Assembly (NCBI GenBank): GCA_032718475.1
Contig: JAUCBJ010001075.1
Coordinates: forward strand, 1 to 64,000
Direction: 5' to 3'
From: Nemertoderma westbladi
Lineage: Eukaryota; Xenacoelomorpha; Nemertodermatida; Nemertodermatidae
Length of the DNA: 64,000 bases
Shown here: piece by piece, positions 1 through 11,736 of the stretch
How positions within the stretch are numbered: the stretch's first letter is position 1
Layout: each line of letters starts with the position of its first letter
Translations under genes and position numbers: made by a program
Notes under the pieces: generated by a model
Seen by the model: only the letters and a program-made list of their open reading frames with translations
What the model was told of the DNA's origin: nothing
Database searches by the model: none

Positions 1-362
1 TTTTTACGGACAGACAACCATATCTCGAGAAGAATAAGAGATCTTCCTGTCCTGTACCGATGTAGAAAGAGTCTCAGTTTAAAAAAAGTCTCTCCGGTAC
101 TCTGGGCACTGACACAACGTGTCGTGTGAATCCCGTAGAGAAATATATCAGTTTAAAGAGTCTCTCTTGGGTAGTAGTAAGAGTAACACGAAGTAAGCTC
201 GTAGGAAAGGTTCACATGCAGGTCGTCGTCTACAGTTAGATAGTGGTGTAACTGAAGGAATTCCCAAAAATTAACCTGCACTGCTGCTCTCCAATAATAT
301 GGAATCCGAACAGCACCAATAATGGGTACGTACTGGCATAACTGCCTGCTAGGCAGTGGGTT
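1..362. other. Noncoding, no gene seen
   Basis: AT-rich sequence with no convincing open frame. Short runs near 60-180 repeat an AGAGTCTC-like word. Nothing else could be assigned. Confidence 0.5.
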
Positions 363-1096
363 TACGTACTAAAAAGCGGAAACACCTAAAAACACCTAGT
401 TTAAGGACGGAAACATCTAGAAACACCTAGATTTATCAAGAATCAGGCAGAAAACTATGGTTCGCTATATTTTTTCAGCGAAAAATTGATTAAATGTCAT
501 AATTAACTACAGTACAGTACAAGTACATACATATCTGTTAAGCTCTGGAAATTTGAGCGGGAGTTTTAAATTGCAGAATTGATTCAAGCAGTAAGTAGAA
601 TGAGTAGAATACAAAGCAAAAAAGGCTTGGTTGAACATAACAAGAAGTAAAAGTAAACCCGAGAACAAAGTAGGCGAGTCCAAATAAATCCGGAATGGCA
701 GACAGAGTCCAATAAACTCTGTTCATTTAGACTCCATGTGGTTTTCACCCAACGGAGCTTTTTTCGCTTTGAATGCTACACAGTACTCATCGTGAAGCTC
801 TCAGGTTGTGTTTATTCTGACTCGTTCCTACAGTAGTCTAGTCTATTACCGGTGTATTTCACTGCATTACTGGGTGAATTGTTATCAATTCTGCAATTTA
901 AAAATCCCGCCGGGTAAACATAACAACGGACATACAGTATTTAAATAATTATGATGCTTTAATTTCGAATTTTCGCCCAACAAATATACCGAACCATTGT
1001 TTTCTGCCTCAATACAGTATTTAAAAATCCAGGTGTGTCTAGATGTTTCTGCCATTAAAACTTGTTTCCAGGTGTTTCCGCTTTTTAGTACGTACC
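363..1096. repeat. Foldback (inverted-repeat) element
   Basis: Two long imperfect inverted arms, about 363-592 and 888-1096, flank roughly 300 bp of unrelated sequence. Matching blocks include TACGTACTAAAAAGCGG at about 363 and its reverse complement at about 1080, and a block ending AATTGCAGAATTGAT at about 577-591 matched by ATCAATTCTGCAATT at about 886. Short open frames in the arms are by-products of the repeat. No transposase and no clear target duplication were found, so this is a nonautonomous foldback or MITE-like element by structure only. Confidence 0.6.
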
Positions 1097-4000
1097 GTGG
1101 CAGTGACGTCTTCATCTGTCTTGACTGCAGGGTGCTGTTGGGTTTTTGGCATTACTCGGTCGCTACCGAGATTGTGTAATATTTGGTTTGATATATGAGC
1201 AATGTATGAACCATGCGCTGCATACTGGTGGGAGCCGCTAGTGAGAACATTGTGAATGAGTGAGAATATTATAAATTTATTCTATAATATTGTATTCTAG
1301 ACAATATTCTATTTGAATATTATTTATTTCTCGACAAAAACCGCTTTCATGGAAGAGTTAATTATGTCAAATTTAATTATATGGTCAAATTGTGTAACCC
1401 ATATAGTAGGCCTAGATACTTTTTACTTATAATATTTAGTTATAATTTGGTAGGCCTACATACATGGAAGTCTACTTTATTTAGGACTATTATTTTCATA
1501 TTTGAGATTGTTATGGGGTAAGTCTAAGAGGTTGGAACGATCAGGATAGTTTATCCTTAACATTTGTGTCTTACGACCTACGTGAACGTGTCTTTGTAAA
1601 TTCCACCTCTTTTTGTTTTATCCCTCCAAGAATATTGATTATAACTCATATTATAACTAAGAAGTACTGTTATGTGATGACAGTACTACCAACAACGGCT
1701 TATTGATTGAGAGGTGATTTAGCGATTTGGCGCCAACTCTCAAAAAAATTACCGTAGTAACTTTACAGGTAAACAAGTTCATTTATACAACAGCCTAACT
1801 ATCTTGATATACACAGTATAACAACACAAATATATCATTCCGACAGTTATATTACTCCCAATATAATATTCAATGGTCTGTTTATTGGCTTAAAGGTTTA
1901 TAGGCTTCCTGATTAACTTATTACGACTAATTCTACATAAAAATATTGGATAAATTTTAAATAAACATCAAAATAATGGATAGTACTCTACACGACGAAT
2001 CTGGACCGAACTGAACCGAACTGAACCGTACTCGATCGAAAGTGTGGCGAACTGGATGGAACTGGACCGCCAAATGAAAGATAATCTGAAAACAACCATC
2101 CTATGCAGAAAAGTGAAAATAAATATTGAATTATTGTGGTCGTTTCATATATATTGTAAATTTAGTTGCTTATAAGATGTCGCTAAATTAAGATTACTTG
2201 CTTCACATAAAACGTTGCTGTGCTGCTTTTATTAGTAGGTCAACCGGTAGCACGTATCTGCGTTTATAGATTGCAGTATTTTGGTACGTACTACTGTACT
2301 AAAAGGTAAAACGATCTATAACGGGCTATAACGATCTATAACGGGCTATACTTCCTATAACAGGCTATAACCACCTATTACGAACTATAATATGAAAATT
2401 TACATAAAAAACGCCACTTGGATGTGTTTAACTTTTGGATTACACGGTGGTCTGAAAAATACCGCAGGTTAAAAATTAGGGTAGGCCTATGCCTGATACT
2501 GGTAAGTTTTTATTGGCCTATCTTCCTATATTGCTCGCTATATTCTATATCAACCACAACAACACAAAGACTATACTGCTATATCAACGTACTACTATTT
2601 TACTTACCCCTTCCGCGTCTGCGTCTGGTACCATATAAGGCTTCTTATCTAACACACTAGTAACACTGACATATTTTGAAATTGATCGCCGTTATATCTC
2701 TACCGGTAAGATTTCCCATTTTCTTGGTTATATTTGAGATGTTCCTACAGTGCAGTGACGAGTCGGGAGAAACCCGGATGAGAGGAGAACGACAAGCAAA
2801 CCAGGTCAGGCCTTACGTAGGTGATGATGCGCGAATAAACCTTGGGACGTGACCCCCCAATACAACCGATGGGAAACAGTCAAGTCAAGCAGTCCATCCA
2901 AACAACGACGCTAGACAATAAACTCATACGAGGAGGAAGCGCTGGTGTTTAAAATGCATAGTTGAAATAATGTAATATAGACTAGTGTAAATAAATTTGC
3001 GTTTCCAGCTATGATTTATTATATTATTATTATTATACATTATTAATATTATTATTGTTAATATTATTGTTAATTTTTGCATATAGCTGAAGTTTTTTTT
3101 TTATTGTTTAGCACCAGTGATTATTTATTATTATCAACAATATATTATTATCATATTAATATTAGTATTACATTAAACCAATTATAATAATAGAGGTCTC
3201 CTTGAGTTTGTTAATAGCAGCAGGTTTACCTTCGGCTGTTGTCCCATTGTTTATACTGTTGGTTGCCGTTTCGAACTCGATTGGTTTCGGCGCTTTTGGT
3301 TTTGCTCCTTTCAGCGTCCAACGAAAGAACTCCGGCCTCTGAAAAGGCGCTAAGCACGCTCAGAGAGGTCGTGGCCTCTGAGGCCCCGACCTATATATTT
3401 TATAGCTAAAGTTACAACAGCTAAATAAAATTATATTTTTGTATAATTGTAAATATATGTCAGAATGTTCTATTTTGTTATTTTCTCAAAATGTATCTCG
3501 TATAAACTGGAACTAGGAGACATATCCCCGTTAAGCAGAACGTCCATTTCAATGAGAATGGACAGACAAATTAACCCACAGTAGCATAATAACCTCGGCT
3601 TACAGCCACCGTAATTATACAGGTTAATTTACTTCTGGAACGGCATCTGTGATTATTCAGTATTCACATTACTCATATTAACTCTAGAATATGACAATAT
3701 TGTTTGTATCCCTATGCTTTATACAGTGAGTGGGAATGTAATAAAGTTTAAAAATATCACCAGTAAAAGGTGTCGGGTTATTTATGTTCTGGAACATAAT
3801 GTACTGTCGACTACATATTAAATTTTCATGGTAACTAGTGATATAAACATTTAAGTGAGGGAGCTGCTTCTTGGGATCCAAAGGCCAAATGTGAAACAAA
3901 TTTTTAAAATGTTATTACACTCATCTTTTACTATTAAACATAATAAAAACAACCATTAAAATGTACCAAAACAATCAACGCCAATACAATTAAAACTTCA

Positions 4001-4478
4001 AGCACGAATTAAAGCAGGAACAATCAAATTTAAATTATTTCATAATTAATTAATTAACACAATAAATTCAATATAAATTCATTCCCACAGGGCGCAGGCT
4101 TCTGACCAAATTTGACAACAAATTGGAATTGGCCTCCCAATTTCGCGTCGCAGAGAATGTAGGTAGTCCGTACCAAACCCCAAGGCGATCCGGTCCGCCG
4201 CTAAACCCAGATCGCATTCCTCGTCGTCGTCGACGTATGTCTAACTCTTCCCGCCGCTCCAATTGTTATTCAAAAGTGAAAGGAAGGTCAAGACAAACCC
4301 AAAAATAGTATTTTTAAAATATTCTGACATTTGGTTTTCGATATATCGGCATTTTTCATTTTTTTGAAATAATACTGGTGGCAATTTTCAAAATTATGTG
4401 CCGGACAAAATTAAATCATGTCAAATTGTTATTCAAAATTGAAAGTTTCATCATAATACAATAATTAAATACAATCTA

Positions 4479-4480
<2 letters not shown>
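1097..4480. other. AT-rich noncoding DNA
   Basis: About 3.4 kb without a credible gene. The open frames here are short, AT-rich and show no family resemblance. The stretch contains simple ATT-rich runs around 3010-3190, scattered TAGGCCTA words, and two short degenerate tandem patches near 2010 and 2303. Confidence 0.5.
2303..2395. repeat. Degenerate short tandem repeat
   Basis: A run of about 10-bp and 21-bp related units built on CTATAACGG-like words, for example ACGATCTATAACGGGCTATA repeated with drift. There is no coding potential. Confidence 0.6.

Positions 4481-4508
<28 letters not shown>
4481..4508. repeat. Poly-C tract (28 C)
   Basis: An uninterrupted run of 28 cytosines sits directly upstream of the Gypsy-like remnant. 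It is one of eight long G/C homopolymers in an otherwise AT-rich window. Confidence 0.95.
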
Positions 4509-4509
<1 letters not shown>

Positions 4510-4782
4510 GTGAGGATACCACGGACTATGATATAGTAGGCCTACTTACTGCTGTAAGGTAAGTCAGGCTGATTTGACTGGTACATATATATTTGGGATG
4601 CCATCCCATTGATTATTATTATTATTATTATATGGGGGTTATGGAGATTATATACCTTCCTCTTATTCACATATGGCGCAGTTTGTAGTTGATCCTACGC
4701 AAAGTACCAACAAACTCATCAAAACACTCATGCCTACAGGTATTTACTGGTACCATTTATAAATTCGGGACTCTGGTTCACC

Positions 4783-5459
4783 ATGCAGCGTGGGTGGTCT
4801 GGCAAGAAGGTACGCCCAGGCCAAGAGCAGTCTGACTCTGGAAGTGACGCTGAAACTGTGGCTGCAACAGGAGGATTTGTTATCGCCGCTCTTACACACA
4901 TGTTTCAGGAGCAACTATCGGCTCAAAATACTGTCTCTGAACGGCGGCGCCTGGCCGAAATCCAGGGTGCTGCCCTCGAGCCACAAACTGTGGCTCATGA
5001 ACGCATTGCTCATCTACTTGCTACCATACAGCAACAACATGTGGAACCGACTCAACCAGTGCTGAATTGCCAGGCGACCAATGCCGACCTCCCAAAACGA
5101 CGCACCATCGATATTAAGGATATCAACAAACTTGGAGATGATGTCGACCTCCCCACATTCCGGAAGTGGTGGAAGTCCTGGAATGTTAGGATATTCAGCA
5201 AACCCTAGAGATCACTCTCCACATCGACCTCAACTCCGATGATACAATGATGGCGATAATACTCGACACTCTTCAGGCTCACCTCCACGCCAAACGATCA
5301 ATTGCTCTAGATCGGATCAAGTTCCACAGCGCTACTCTGGGGCCCAACCAGTCATTTGAATCTTTTAGGCAACCCCTTGAGGAGTTGGCTGATAATGCAG
5401 AGATGTGCATACACTGCAGACAGGACCCAATCGTAACTCGGATTATAATCGGGATTTGA
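4783..5459 (+). pseudogene. Gypsy gag fragment
   Basis: An open stretch at 4783-5208 (about 141 residues, ATG in CACCATG context) continues in another frame at 5247-5459. The first part is Gln/Ala-rich and helical in character, then has a DLPTFRKWWKSW segment. The second has a SFESFRQPLEELADNAE segment, the type of Gag core helix seen in Gypsy Gag proteins. At least one frame change separates the two parts. The assignment rests mainly on position upstream of zinc knuckles and protease. Confidence 0.55.
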
Positions 5460-5537
5460 TCCTCAGAGATCCGGACTAAACTCCTCCGCATACTTCCTGC
5501 TCAAACCCTGGAAAATGCCACCACAATCTGCCAATCT

Positions 5538-5828
5538 ATGGAATCGAGTGAAAGAAATGAATCTATAATTGGAAGTGGCTGTCCCATTCAGCAGATTTCT
5601 CGGACAGGCCAATATCAATGGGGACGGAGTTTATCAAATCCTCGTGATCATAACCACGGTCGCTCACCAAGCTCGGAACGCGCTGGTTCTTGCAGAAATT
5701 GCGGTCACCCCTATAATCTAGGGAGATCCCACTGCCCTGCATGAGAATCGAAATGTGGTGGATGTGGGAAACGGGAGCATTTCAGACGCGTATGCCGGAG
5801 CTCGAAAGCCAACCCACGCCCAATGGAC
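5538..5828 (+). pseudogene. Gypsy nucleocapsid zinc-knuckle region
   Basis: Two cysteine-rich blocks resembling tandem Gypsy nucleocapsid knuckles are visible: one at about 5692-5744 (SCRNCGHPYNLGRSHCPA) that ends in a stop, and a second directly after it at about 5757-5800 (CGGCGKREHFRRVC). Spacing and the CPA between the knuckles match metazoan Gypsy Gag tails. The stop codon between them shows decay. Confidence 0.65.
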
Positions 5829-5993
5829 TCTAAACCTACAGGTAATGTTTCTAATCTAAACACTGTTCTTCCACCACGTGCTGGAATAAACCATGTTTAG
5901 GTTCAGTCTACCAAACATGTTTCTTCCACCATATGCGACCTGCGATACAACCAGGTTACAGTTCATGATGGGAAAACGGGACAGTGGCTTCAG

Positions 5994-6629
5994 TTGATTA
6001 AAGCCCTCCCAGACAGTGGTGCGGCTGCTTCAATCATAAGTTGGAAAGTTTTTGCTATTATGGTGGATGCCCAATCGGAACTAATACCCACTCCAGGTGC
6101 GGATCTCCTTGCTGCTGATGGCCTTCGGCTTCAGATCCTCGAAAAACTACCTGTCTGCCTTTCTTATTCCAGTGCAGCCTGCGACACCAAACTCTTTGTC
6201 TCAGAGGAAACTCAGGGTTACATCCTATCCCGACAAACTTCGCAGGTCCTAGGAATTCTCCCAGCTACATTTCCCCGGTGTATCGATGCTGTAGAGTTCC
6301 CAATACACTCAATCCACCCAGGTGATATTCCTCAGCTCAAGCAAAAGTTGATGAGCGAATTTGCAGGAGTTTTTCACGAATCTGATAAACCTCTCCCTAC
6401 GATGGATGGTCCCCCAATGCGGATAACTCTTAAGAAGGGAGCCCAACCCCTCCATATCAATGGGGCGCGACCCATTCCCTTTGTTCTCATGGATGAGGTA
6501 AAACAACTCCTCGGCGGCATGGAACAACGCCAAGACATTGCCAAGATATCTGAGCCAACTGAGTGGGCTCATCCAATGACTGTGGCTCGGAAACGAAGTG
6601 GGAAGCTGCGGCTTTGTGTAGACCTGTAA
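5994..6629 (+). pseudogene. Gypsy protease and N-terminal reverse transcriptase
   Basis: A 211-residue open stretch starts near a retroviral-type aspartic protease signature (ALPDSGAAASIIS, with DSG as the active-site triplet). It then runs through a linker into the start of RT (EPTEWAHPMTVARKRSGKLRLCVDL, the usual fingers segment). It stops at 6627-6629 immediately after the CVDL motif, where an intact RT would continue, so the frame is broken. Confidence 0.75.
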
Positions 6630-7318
6630 CACCTCAACCACCAGGTCAAACCACCAGGTCTTGTACAGTCATTAACAGCATCCCAAGCTCTGCCAAATAT
6701 TTTTCTGTATTTGATGCAGCTTACGGATATTGGCAGGTGCCACAGAGTCGCAGCTCCTAACAACTTTCACAACACATTGGGGTCGTTATATCCATCACCG
6801 CAGTGTCATGGGTCTCATATCCAGTGGAGATGAATTTAGTCGCCGTAGGGATGATGCTGTCCATGGGTTACCCAATCTCTTATAGATAGTAGACGATGTT
6901 CTCTTGTACCATGACACACTGGAGCAACACATTGCTGGAGTATGCAATTTTCTCCAAAGGTGTCGTGAACATAATATCACTCTTCATCCTGGGAAAGTCC
7001 AATTTGCTCTTTCTGAGGTCAAGTTTTCAGGCTACCTTGTTGGGTCATCTGGAATACACGCTGACCCCGCTAAGACCCAGGCAATATCCTCATTTCCACG
7101 TCCAACAAATATAACCGAACTTAGATCATTTGTGGGTCTGGTTGAGCAATTGGCTCCTTTTTTACAGGACATAGCTCTATCACTCTATCACACTATCACC
7201 TCTTCGTCCACTTCTCAGCACAAAGAAGAAAACTTTCCCCTTATGTATTTAACACAATCTGGAAAAAAGGTAAGAATCATCGAATTCCTGATGCGCTATC
7301 TCGTGTGCCATGCGCCAT
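6630..7318 (+). pseudogene. Gypsy RT palm and connection, broken
   Basis: Fragments in successive frames give a FSVFDAAYGYWQVP motif (about 6700-6745), a VDD polymerase motif (about 6885-6900), then a VKFSGYLVGSSGIHADPAK segment and the start of the connection domain (FVGLVEQLAPF). The sequence then jumps to a short piece resembling the end of the RNase H region, so most of RNase H is deleted. Stops and frameshifts are frequent. Confidence 0.75.
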
Positions 7319-8077
7319 AATCCCACCCCAGCCTATATCACAGATGATGGTGAAACCTCGCACTGCATTCAGGCTGTCACATCCCATGCCGCTAATCTTT
7401 TAGGGTCCCTTGGGTCAAATCCCCCTATACTGGATTCGGAGATACCAGCGCACCTGGCTGACCCAGTACTCCCTTCACTGTTTAAGTCAGCTCGGGAGGA
7501 CCCTGATTATGTAACCCTTCTAGAAGCTGTTCATTCTGGTTTCCAACCTTCTTCACGATCTCACCCTGGAGTTGCTCCATTCTGGTAAATCCGGGATGAT
7601 CTTACCACAGATCAAGATCTGGTACTATATAGGATAGTGATTCCTAAATCCTGGAGAAGGGAAACCCTCATTAAACTCCATGCTGCCCACCAGGGTGTAT
7701 CACATACCCTCCAGCATGCAAGGCAGGTTGTTTACTGGCCAGGGATCACCTCTGACTTTCACAACACAGTGAGCTCATGTGCGAAATGCCTCAACTTTCA
7801 ACCCTGTCATCCAATGCAGCCCCTCCTCAACGACCCACTGCCAATGAGGCCCTTTGAAGACATATCCGGAGACTTTTATTTGCTCGATGGACACGACTTT
7901 CTGGCCATTGCTGACCGGTATTCAGGCTGGCCTGTGGTGTTCCCTTTTGCAAACCCACCAACAGCCAATAAAACAGCCTCCTGTCTACGGAACATATTTA
8001 TACAATATGGTGTCCCAGCATGGTTCCGTTCTGATGGCGGAACACAATTTACTGCTCATTTACTGCTTATTTACTTT
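7310..8077 (+). pseudogene. Gypsy integrase, 3'-truncated
   Basis: The open stretch at 7310-7588 and the one from 7637 onward lie in the same frame, separated by stops. The second contains an H2C2 zinc-binding segment (HAAHQGVSHTLQHARQ ... CAKC, about 7680-7790) and the integrase core (ISGDFYLLDGHDFLAIADRYSGWP, then FRSDGGTQFT near 8027-8056) carrying the first two catalytic Asp residues. The third catalytic Glu is missing because the sequence ends at the BEL/Pao LTR. The open frame that seems to continue to 8173 is reading into the LTR. Confidence 0.8.
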
Positions 8078-9060
8078 TGTGTCCGACAACCGGAACCTTA
8101 CCCTTCCCGAACCCACACAGATATTATACTAGTACCACGGGTTTCCCACCCAAGCCTACTGTTTGTACTGTAAGGGTAATTACTGTAGCGTTTGTACTGT
8201 AGGTGTAGGTAGGATCACGGAACTGACTAGTTACAGGGCACACAGGGGGGGGGGGGACTGGGCTGCAGTGATTTCAAGGAATATTAGTATTAGGTTACTA
8301 CGTACGCCTTCCACCAAGTCAACTCTCAAGGTATCAATACACACACGGGGCTAGGGTGATTACAAACGGGTTATACAAAGAGCACGTGGGCTGGGATAGG
8401 CTGGCTGCACCTGTGGCAGGACATTGGTAGCAGGGAGATGGGATATTGGCCTTACTGGTTGGAGGCAGTGACAGGGATGTACAAATTAGGCGGTCAATAC
8501 GTACTACATATGTACTAGTTTATTGTTATATTGGGGGGGGGGGGGGGGGGTTTCAGTAGGTTTTAGTTTTATTTTAGGTAGTAGAATTATGTACTTAATT
8601 AGGGTTTTTGCTACGTATGGGTGCCAGGCTGGGGTCTTAAACCCCCATTCTGGCTCATTACTAGGGAATATTCATCCGCGCTACCAGGGTACATTATACA
8701 CAGATTAGCAATATTGGTTCAGTTGGTTTGGTGACAGAGTGGAAGGTGATATTGTTGTTTTATGGCACATAGTTCTTTAGTAGTACAGATTCTTTAGTTT
8801 TACGTATTTGCTTATATTATTGTCTGATTCTTACACATATTATTCATACCTGATTTATTGTTTGTTATCCGAGATATTCTGTTTATATTCTGTTTATATT
8901 CTGTATTACTATGGTGCTGTGCAGGGATCGGCCTGCACAGACACTACACTGGAGCGTTTAGTTATCAGTTTCCTTTCCACCGGACGGGCGGGTTACCTGA
9001 TTTGGGCGGTCCAGTGGGGAACTCATCATTACATGATATTTACACCACTACACCAACCCA
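8078..9060 (+). repeat. 5' LTR of the BEL/Pao element (983 bp)
   Basis: It begins TGTG and ends CCCA, matching the 3' LTR closely at both ends. It carries about 320 bp (roughly 8235-8556) that the 3' LTR lacks, including poly-G runs of 12 (8245-8256) and 18 (8533-8550). It also has one extra copy of an 11-bp unit near 8880. A primer-binding site beginning TGG is not seen directly after the LTR, so the primer tRNA cannot be named. Confidence 0.85.
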
Positions 9061-9251
9061 AAAATAAAGCAACATCACGGGTGGGGGCTGTCTCAGAAAA
9101 CGACAGCCTCGATAACGACACGACAAAGACCTGCGACGCGGCTTCCCGCGAACCGGCAGACTGGCTTAAAAAACTGTAAGATAGGCCTAAAAGTATTCCA
9201 TTATTCTGTAACTCAGACCTGTCAGTCCCTCTATAGGCTATCGTACCTAAG

Positions 9252-10709
9252 ATGTCAGACAGTCTACTTTCTGGCAGTCAGCCAGCGACAGCACCTGGCC
9301 AGGTTGAACCCGGGGTTCAACCCGCCACTGGCGGGGCAGCAATGGCTGCCCCAGCTACAGCCTCGAGTCCCTTCTCGGACCTGAGCAACCCAGTATCGGG
9401 ACGCGGAAGCCCCGTGGGCCCGAGCTCCCGGGAATCCCCACCTATCCCGTCGACGGAAGGGTCCGTCAGGCGGCCAGCCGGGACCACGACACCCGATGAA
9501 ACGCGGACGTGGATAAACGAGTTAATCACGGCAGCGACGCAGTCACTCCCGACTGAGTTACTACAACGAGGAGAACCACCACCACCCCCCGCCGGTCCGG
9601 CATGGTTTCCAGAGGAACACCAAAGTCGGGAGAGATCCAGATCACCTCCCTCCAAACCGGAGCCGGCGATAGATGACGACAAGGGAAGCGGGATGGACCC
9701 AGACCGGGAACCCTTGCAATTAATCCCAGGACTACCCGAACACCCCAACGAGGTCCCCCCTATGAGGAGATCACCTCGACGGATGCGGGGAATACCCAAA
9801 CATTCAGTCCGAGGACGCTCGCGAGAAAGAAGCGATCAGACGAACCCGATGGGACGGCCCAACGGGACAACGAACTGGAGGAAGCTCCGTTCTTCCTCGG
9901 ACCCCAACCGGCCCCTAGCGCAGCTTGACACAGGGGTGATCGAGCGAGCGGGGCGACAGTTTCGATTACAGCGAAGACGATTGGAGACCTGGGCGACTGC
10001 CGGACGACCGGATATCGACCTGGCGGCAGCCCTCGAGGTAGTCAACGACTACCTCAGGATTCTTGGAGAGCAAGGCGACGAGGAGGAAGCCAAACACTGG
10101 GAGATGGACATCGGGGGAATATTGGACGATGCGTTTGATAAATGTTTATTCAATCAACAGGTAAGGGTGGGAAACATTTTTATAGGTATACCCAGCCAGC
10201 CACAAAACGGCTGGACTGGCATACCCCTAGCCGGTGACGGCAGAAACCAGGATGAGATACAACCTGGGGACAGTGCGAGTCAGCCGCGGGGTTCAAATTC
10301 GAACGCGTCTGACTCCATTCAAAACCGAGTGGAGTATGAAGAGGCTCTCTTTGAGATGGAAAGGCTCGACCGAGAGGAAACTCTTGAGCGAGAATTAATG
10401 AACCAAAAACTTGAATGTGAGAGGGTTGCGCGTGAGGCGGCCCAGAGAGTGATTGAGGCGGCCCAACGAGCGGACCGCGAGGAGATAGCGAGAGAGAAAT
10501 TGCGAGCTGATAATAAAGTGAGAGACGAGGCGCGTTTACTAGCGATACGTAAGTTAGCGATGGCGCAAGCGCGCGGGGTGAAGGGGGGCTCCACTGCGGG
10601 TGGTGGTGTGGGGTCCAGAGTGAGCAATAATAGTGTACGTTCAGCGAGAGCCGTTGAGCCGGCCCGCCTCGGTAATAGGGCTCCACAGGGGCCCAGCTCG
10701 TCTAGCTAA
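9252..10709 (+). CDS. BEL/Pao Gag-like N-terminal ORF
   Basis: A 485-codon frame from an ATG about 190 bp after the 5' LTR. The first 200 residues are rich in Pro, Ser and Gly and have Arg-rich patches. A short helical segment follows (about 225-285). Residues from about 355 to 450 are a Glu/Arg/Ala-rich stretch with strong coiled-coil character, suggesting self-association as in Gag proteins. No domain was recognised by name; the Gag call comes from position and composition. The frame ends in TAA at 10707-10709 and an overlapping frame takes over from about 10633, so the Gag is split here by frame change. Confidence 0.6.
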   Translation: MSDSLLSGSQPATAPGQVEPGVQPATGGAAMAAPATASSPFSDLSNPVSGRGSPVGPSSRESPPIPSTEGSVRRPAGTTTPDETRTWINELITAATQSLPTELLQRGEPPPPPAGPAWFPEEHQSRERSRSPPSKPEPAIDDDKGSGMDPDREPLQLIPGLPEHPNEVPPMRRSPRRMRGIPKHSVRGRSRERSDQTNPMGRPNGTTNWRKLRSSSDPNRPLAQLDTGVIERAGRQFRLQRRRLETWATAGRPDIDLAAALEVVNDYLRILGEQGDEEEAKHWEMDIGGILDDAFDKCLFNQQVRVGNIFIGIPSQPQNGWTGIPLAGDGRNQDEIQPGDSASQPRGSNSNASDSIQNRVEYEEALFEMERLDREETLERELMNQKLECERVAREAAQRVIEAAQRADREEIAREKLRADNKVRDEARLLAIRKLAMAQARGVKGGSTAGGGVGSRVSNNSVRSARAVEPARLGNRAPQGPSSSS

Positions 10710-11736
10710 AAAACAGCCGGTTGGGCTGGGTGGAGCCAGTGTGAGTGGGAGTGGTGAATTCGGGGGCGTACCTGTAGGAGTAGCTGCAGCAACTATAGCA
10801 CCCACAGTAAGCACCCCACCGATAGTTGTAGTACCTACGGTAGTAACTACACATACCACAACACCTACTATAAGCACTACACCTAATATAACTCCCACAG
10901 TTATAAGAGGAACGAGTTTTTATGGCGGCCCGGGTATTTTTACGGGTCCGCCTCCGCCTGGCGCTACCAGGAATGGCGGCCCGGGTATTTTTACGGGTCC
11001 GCCTCCGCCTGGCGCAACCAGGATCACGGCGATACAGGAGCTGCCTCCGACTACCATGAACCCTCCTCAGGTAGTACCGGCTGTAGTGGTCGTTGATACC
11101 GATGAGGTAAATGAACCGAGAGGATCAGCAATGTATTACCCCACCCAGAATCGGGGTGGGCTTCCAGCAGAGGAGGCGACACAGGGGGAGCGAGAAGGAG
11201 AGCTCCAGGTTGGACAGGGGGAGCCTGCAGTAGGGTTCCGAGTAACACAGGGGGAGGTAGACATCGCCTCCACACACACACAGAGCCACGCCTCGAGGGA
11301 GGCGGACCACCAGGGCTTAAGAGTGCTAACCTCCCTCAAATTTCTGCAAGATAATACTGGTAAGTTAATTATCGCAGAACAAGGGGAACAGGGAAGTTCC
11401 CCTACGGCGAACTCGAGGGGACTTCGAGTAGGGGCCCCAGAATTCGCGCCGGTGGTAGATAACACCACCAGCCGGGGGAGAGTAAACTTACAGAGCGGGA
11501 CCGTCGGCTTTGCCCCGCGGACGGTACCGACAATTAGTGAGACTGCAGCCCGAGGAGGGGACCTGCAGACAGACAGAAGGGATGGACGGGAGTCAGCCTC
11601 CGATAGGCCCGACTCAACCGCCCACAGGAGGAGGCCAGAGTCGAGGTATCTGGCGGAGCTCTGCAGAAAAGGGGGTTCGCCGAGCCCCCCCCCCCCCCCC
11701 CCCACGTACAACAACACGTTCATTTGGAAATTCTGA
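10633..11736 (+). CDS. BEL/Pao Gag middle ORF (Pro/Thr-rich)
   Basis: This frame overlaps the end of the preceding one. It encodes a Val/Thr/Pro-rich low-complexity region, then a tandem duplicated block (GGPGIFTGPPPPGATR twice, about 10924-11022), then a charged linker. It is open as far as a run of 19 cytosines (11685-11703), after which it ends within 12 codons, while the reading continues in the next frame. It looks like part of one long Gag broken by a homopolymer length change. No enzymatic motif is present. Confidence 0.5.
   Translation: MYVQREPLSRPASVIGLHRGPARLAKKQPVGLGGASVSGSGEFGGVPVGVAAATIAPTVSTPPIVVVPTVVTTHTTTPTISTTPNITPTVIRGTSFYGGPGIFTGPPPPGATRNGGPGIFTGPPPPGATRITAIQELPPTTMNPPQVVPAVVVVDTDEVNEPRGSAMYYPTQNRGGLPAEEATQGEREGELQVGQGEPAVGFRVTQGEVDIASTHTQSHASREADHQGLRVLTSLKFLQDNTGKLIIAEQGEQGSSPTANSRGLRVGAPEFAPVVDNTTSRGRVNLQSGTVGFAPRTVPTISETAARGGDLQTDRRDGRESASDRPDSTAHRRRPESRYLAELCRKGGSPSPPPPPPTYNNTFIWKF

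Larger units (their letters stand above)
4509..8077 (+). mobile_element. Decayed Ty3/Gypsy LTR retrotransposon remnant
   Basis: Gag-like, zinc-knuckle, protease, RT and integrase fragments appear in the correct Gypsy order on the plus strand. They are scattered over all three frames with stops. RNase H and the RT C-terminus are largely missing. The integrase stops abruptly at 8077, where the BEL/Pao LTR begins, and no continuation was found on the other side of that element. Neither LTR of the Gypsy copy could be identified. The protease-RT-RNaseH-integrase order and the zinc-knuckle style are typical of Ty3/Gypsy. The copy cannot be active. Confidence 0.8.

Noticed and set aside
9317-11281. 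Minus-strand open frames opposite the BEL/Pao Gag region
   Set aside because: They are complements of GC-rich Gag coding sequence and show no motifs.
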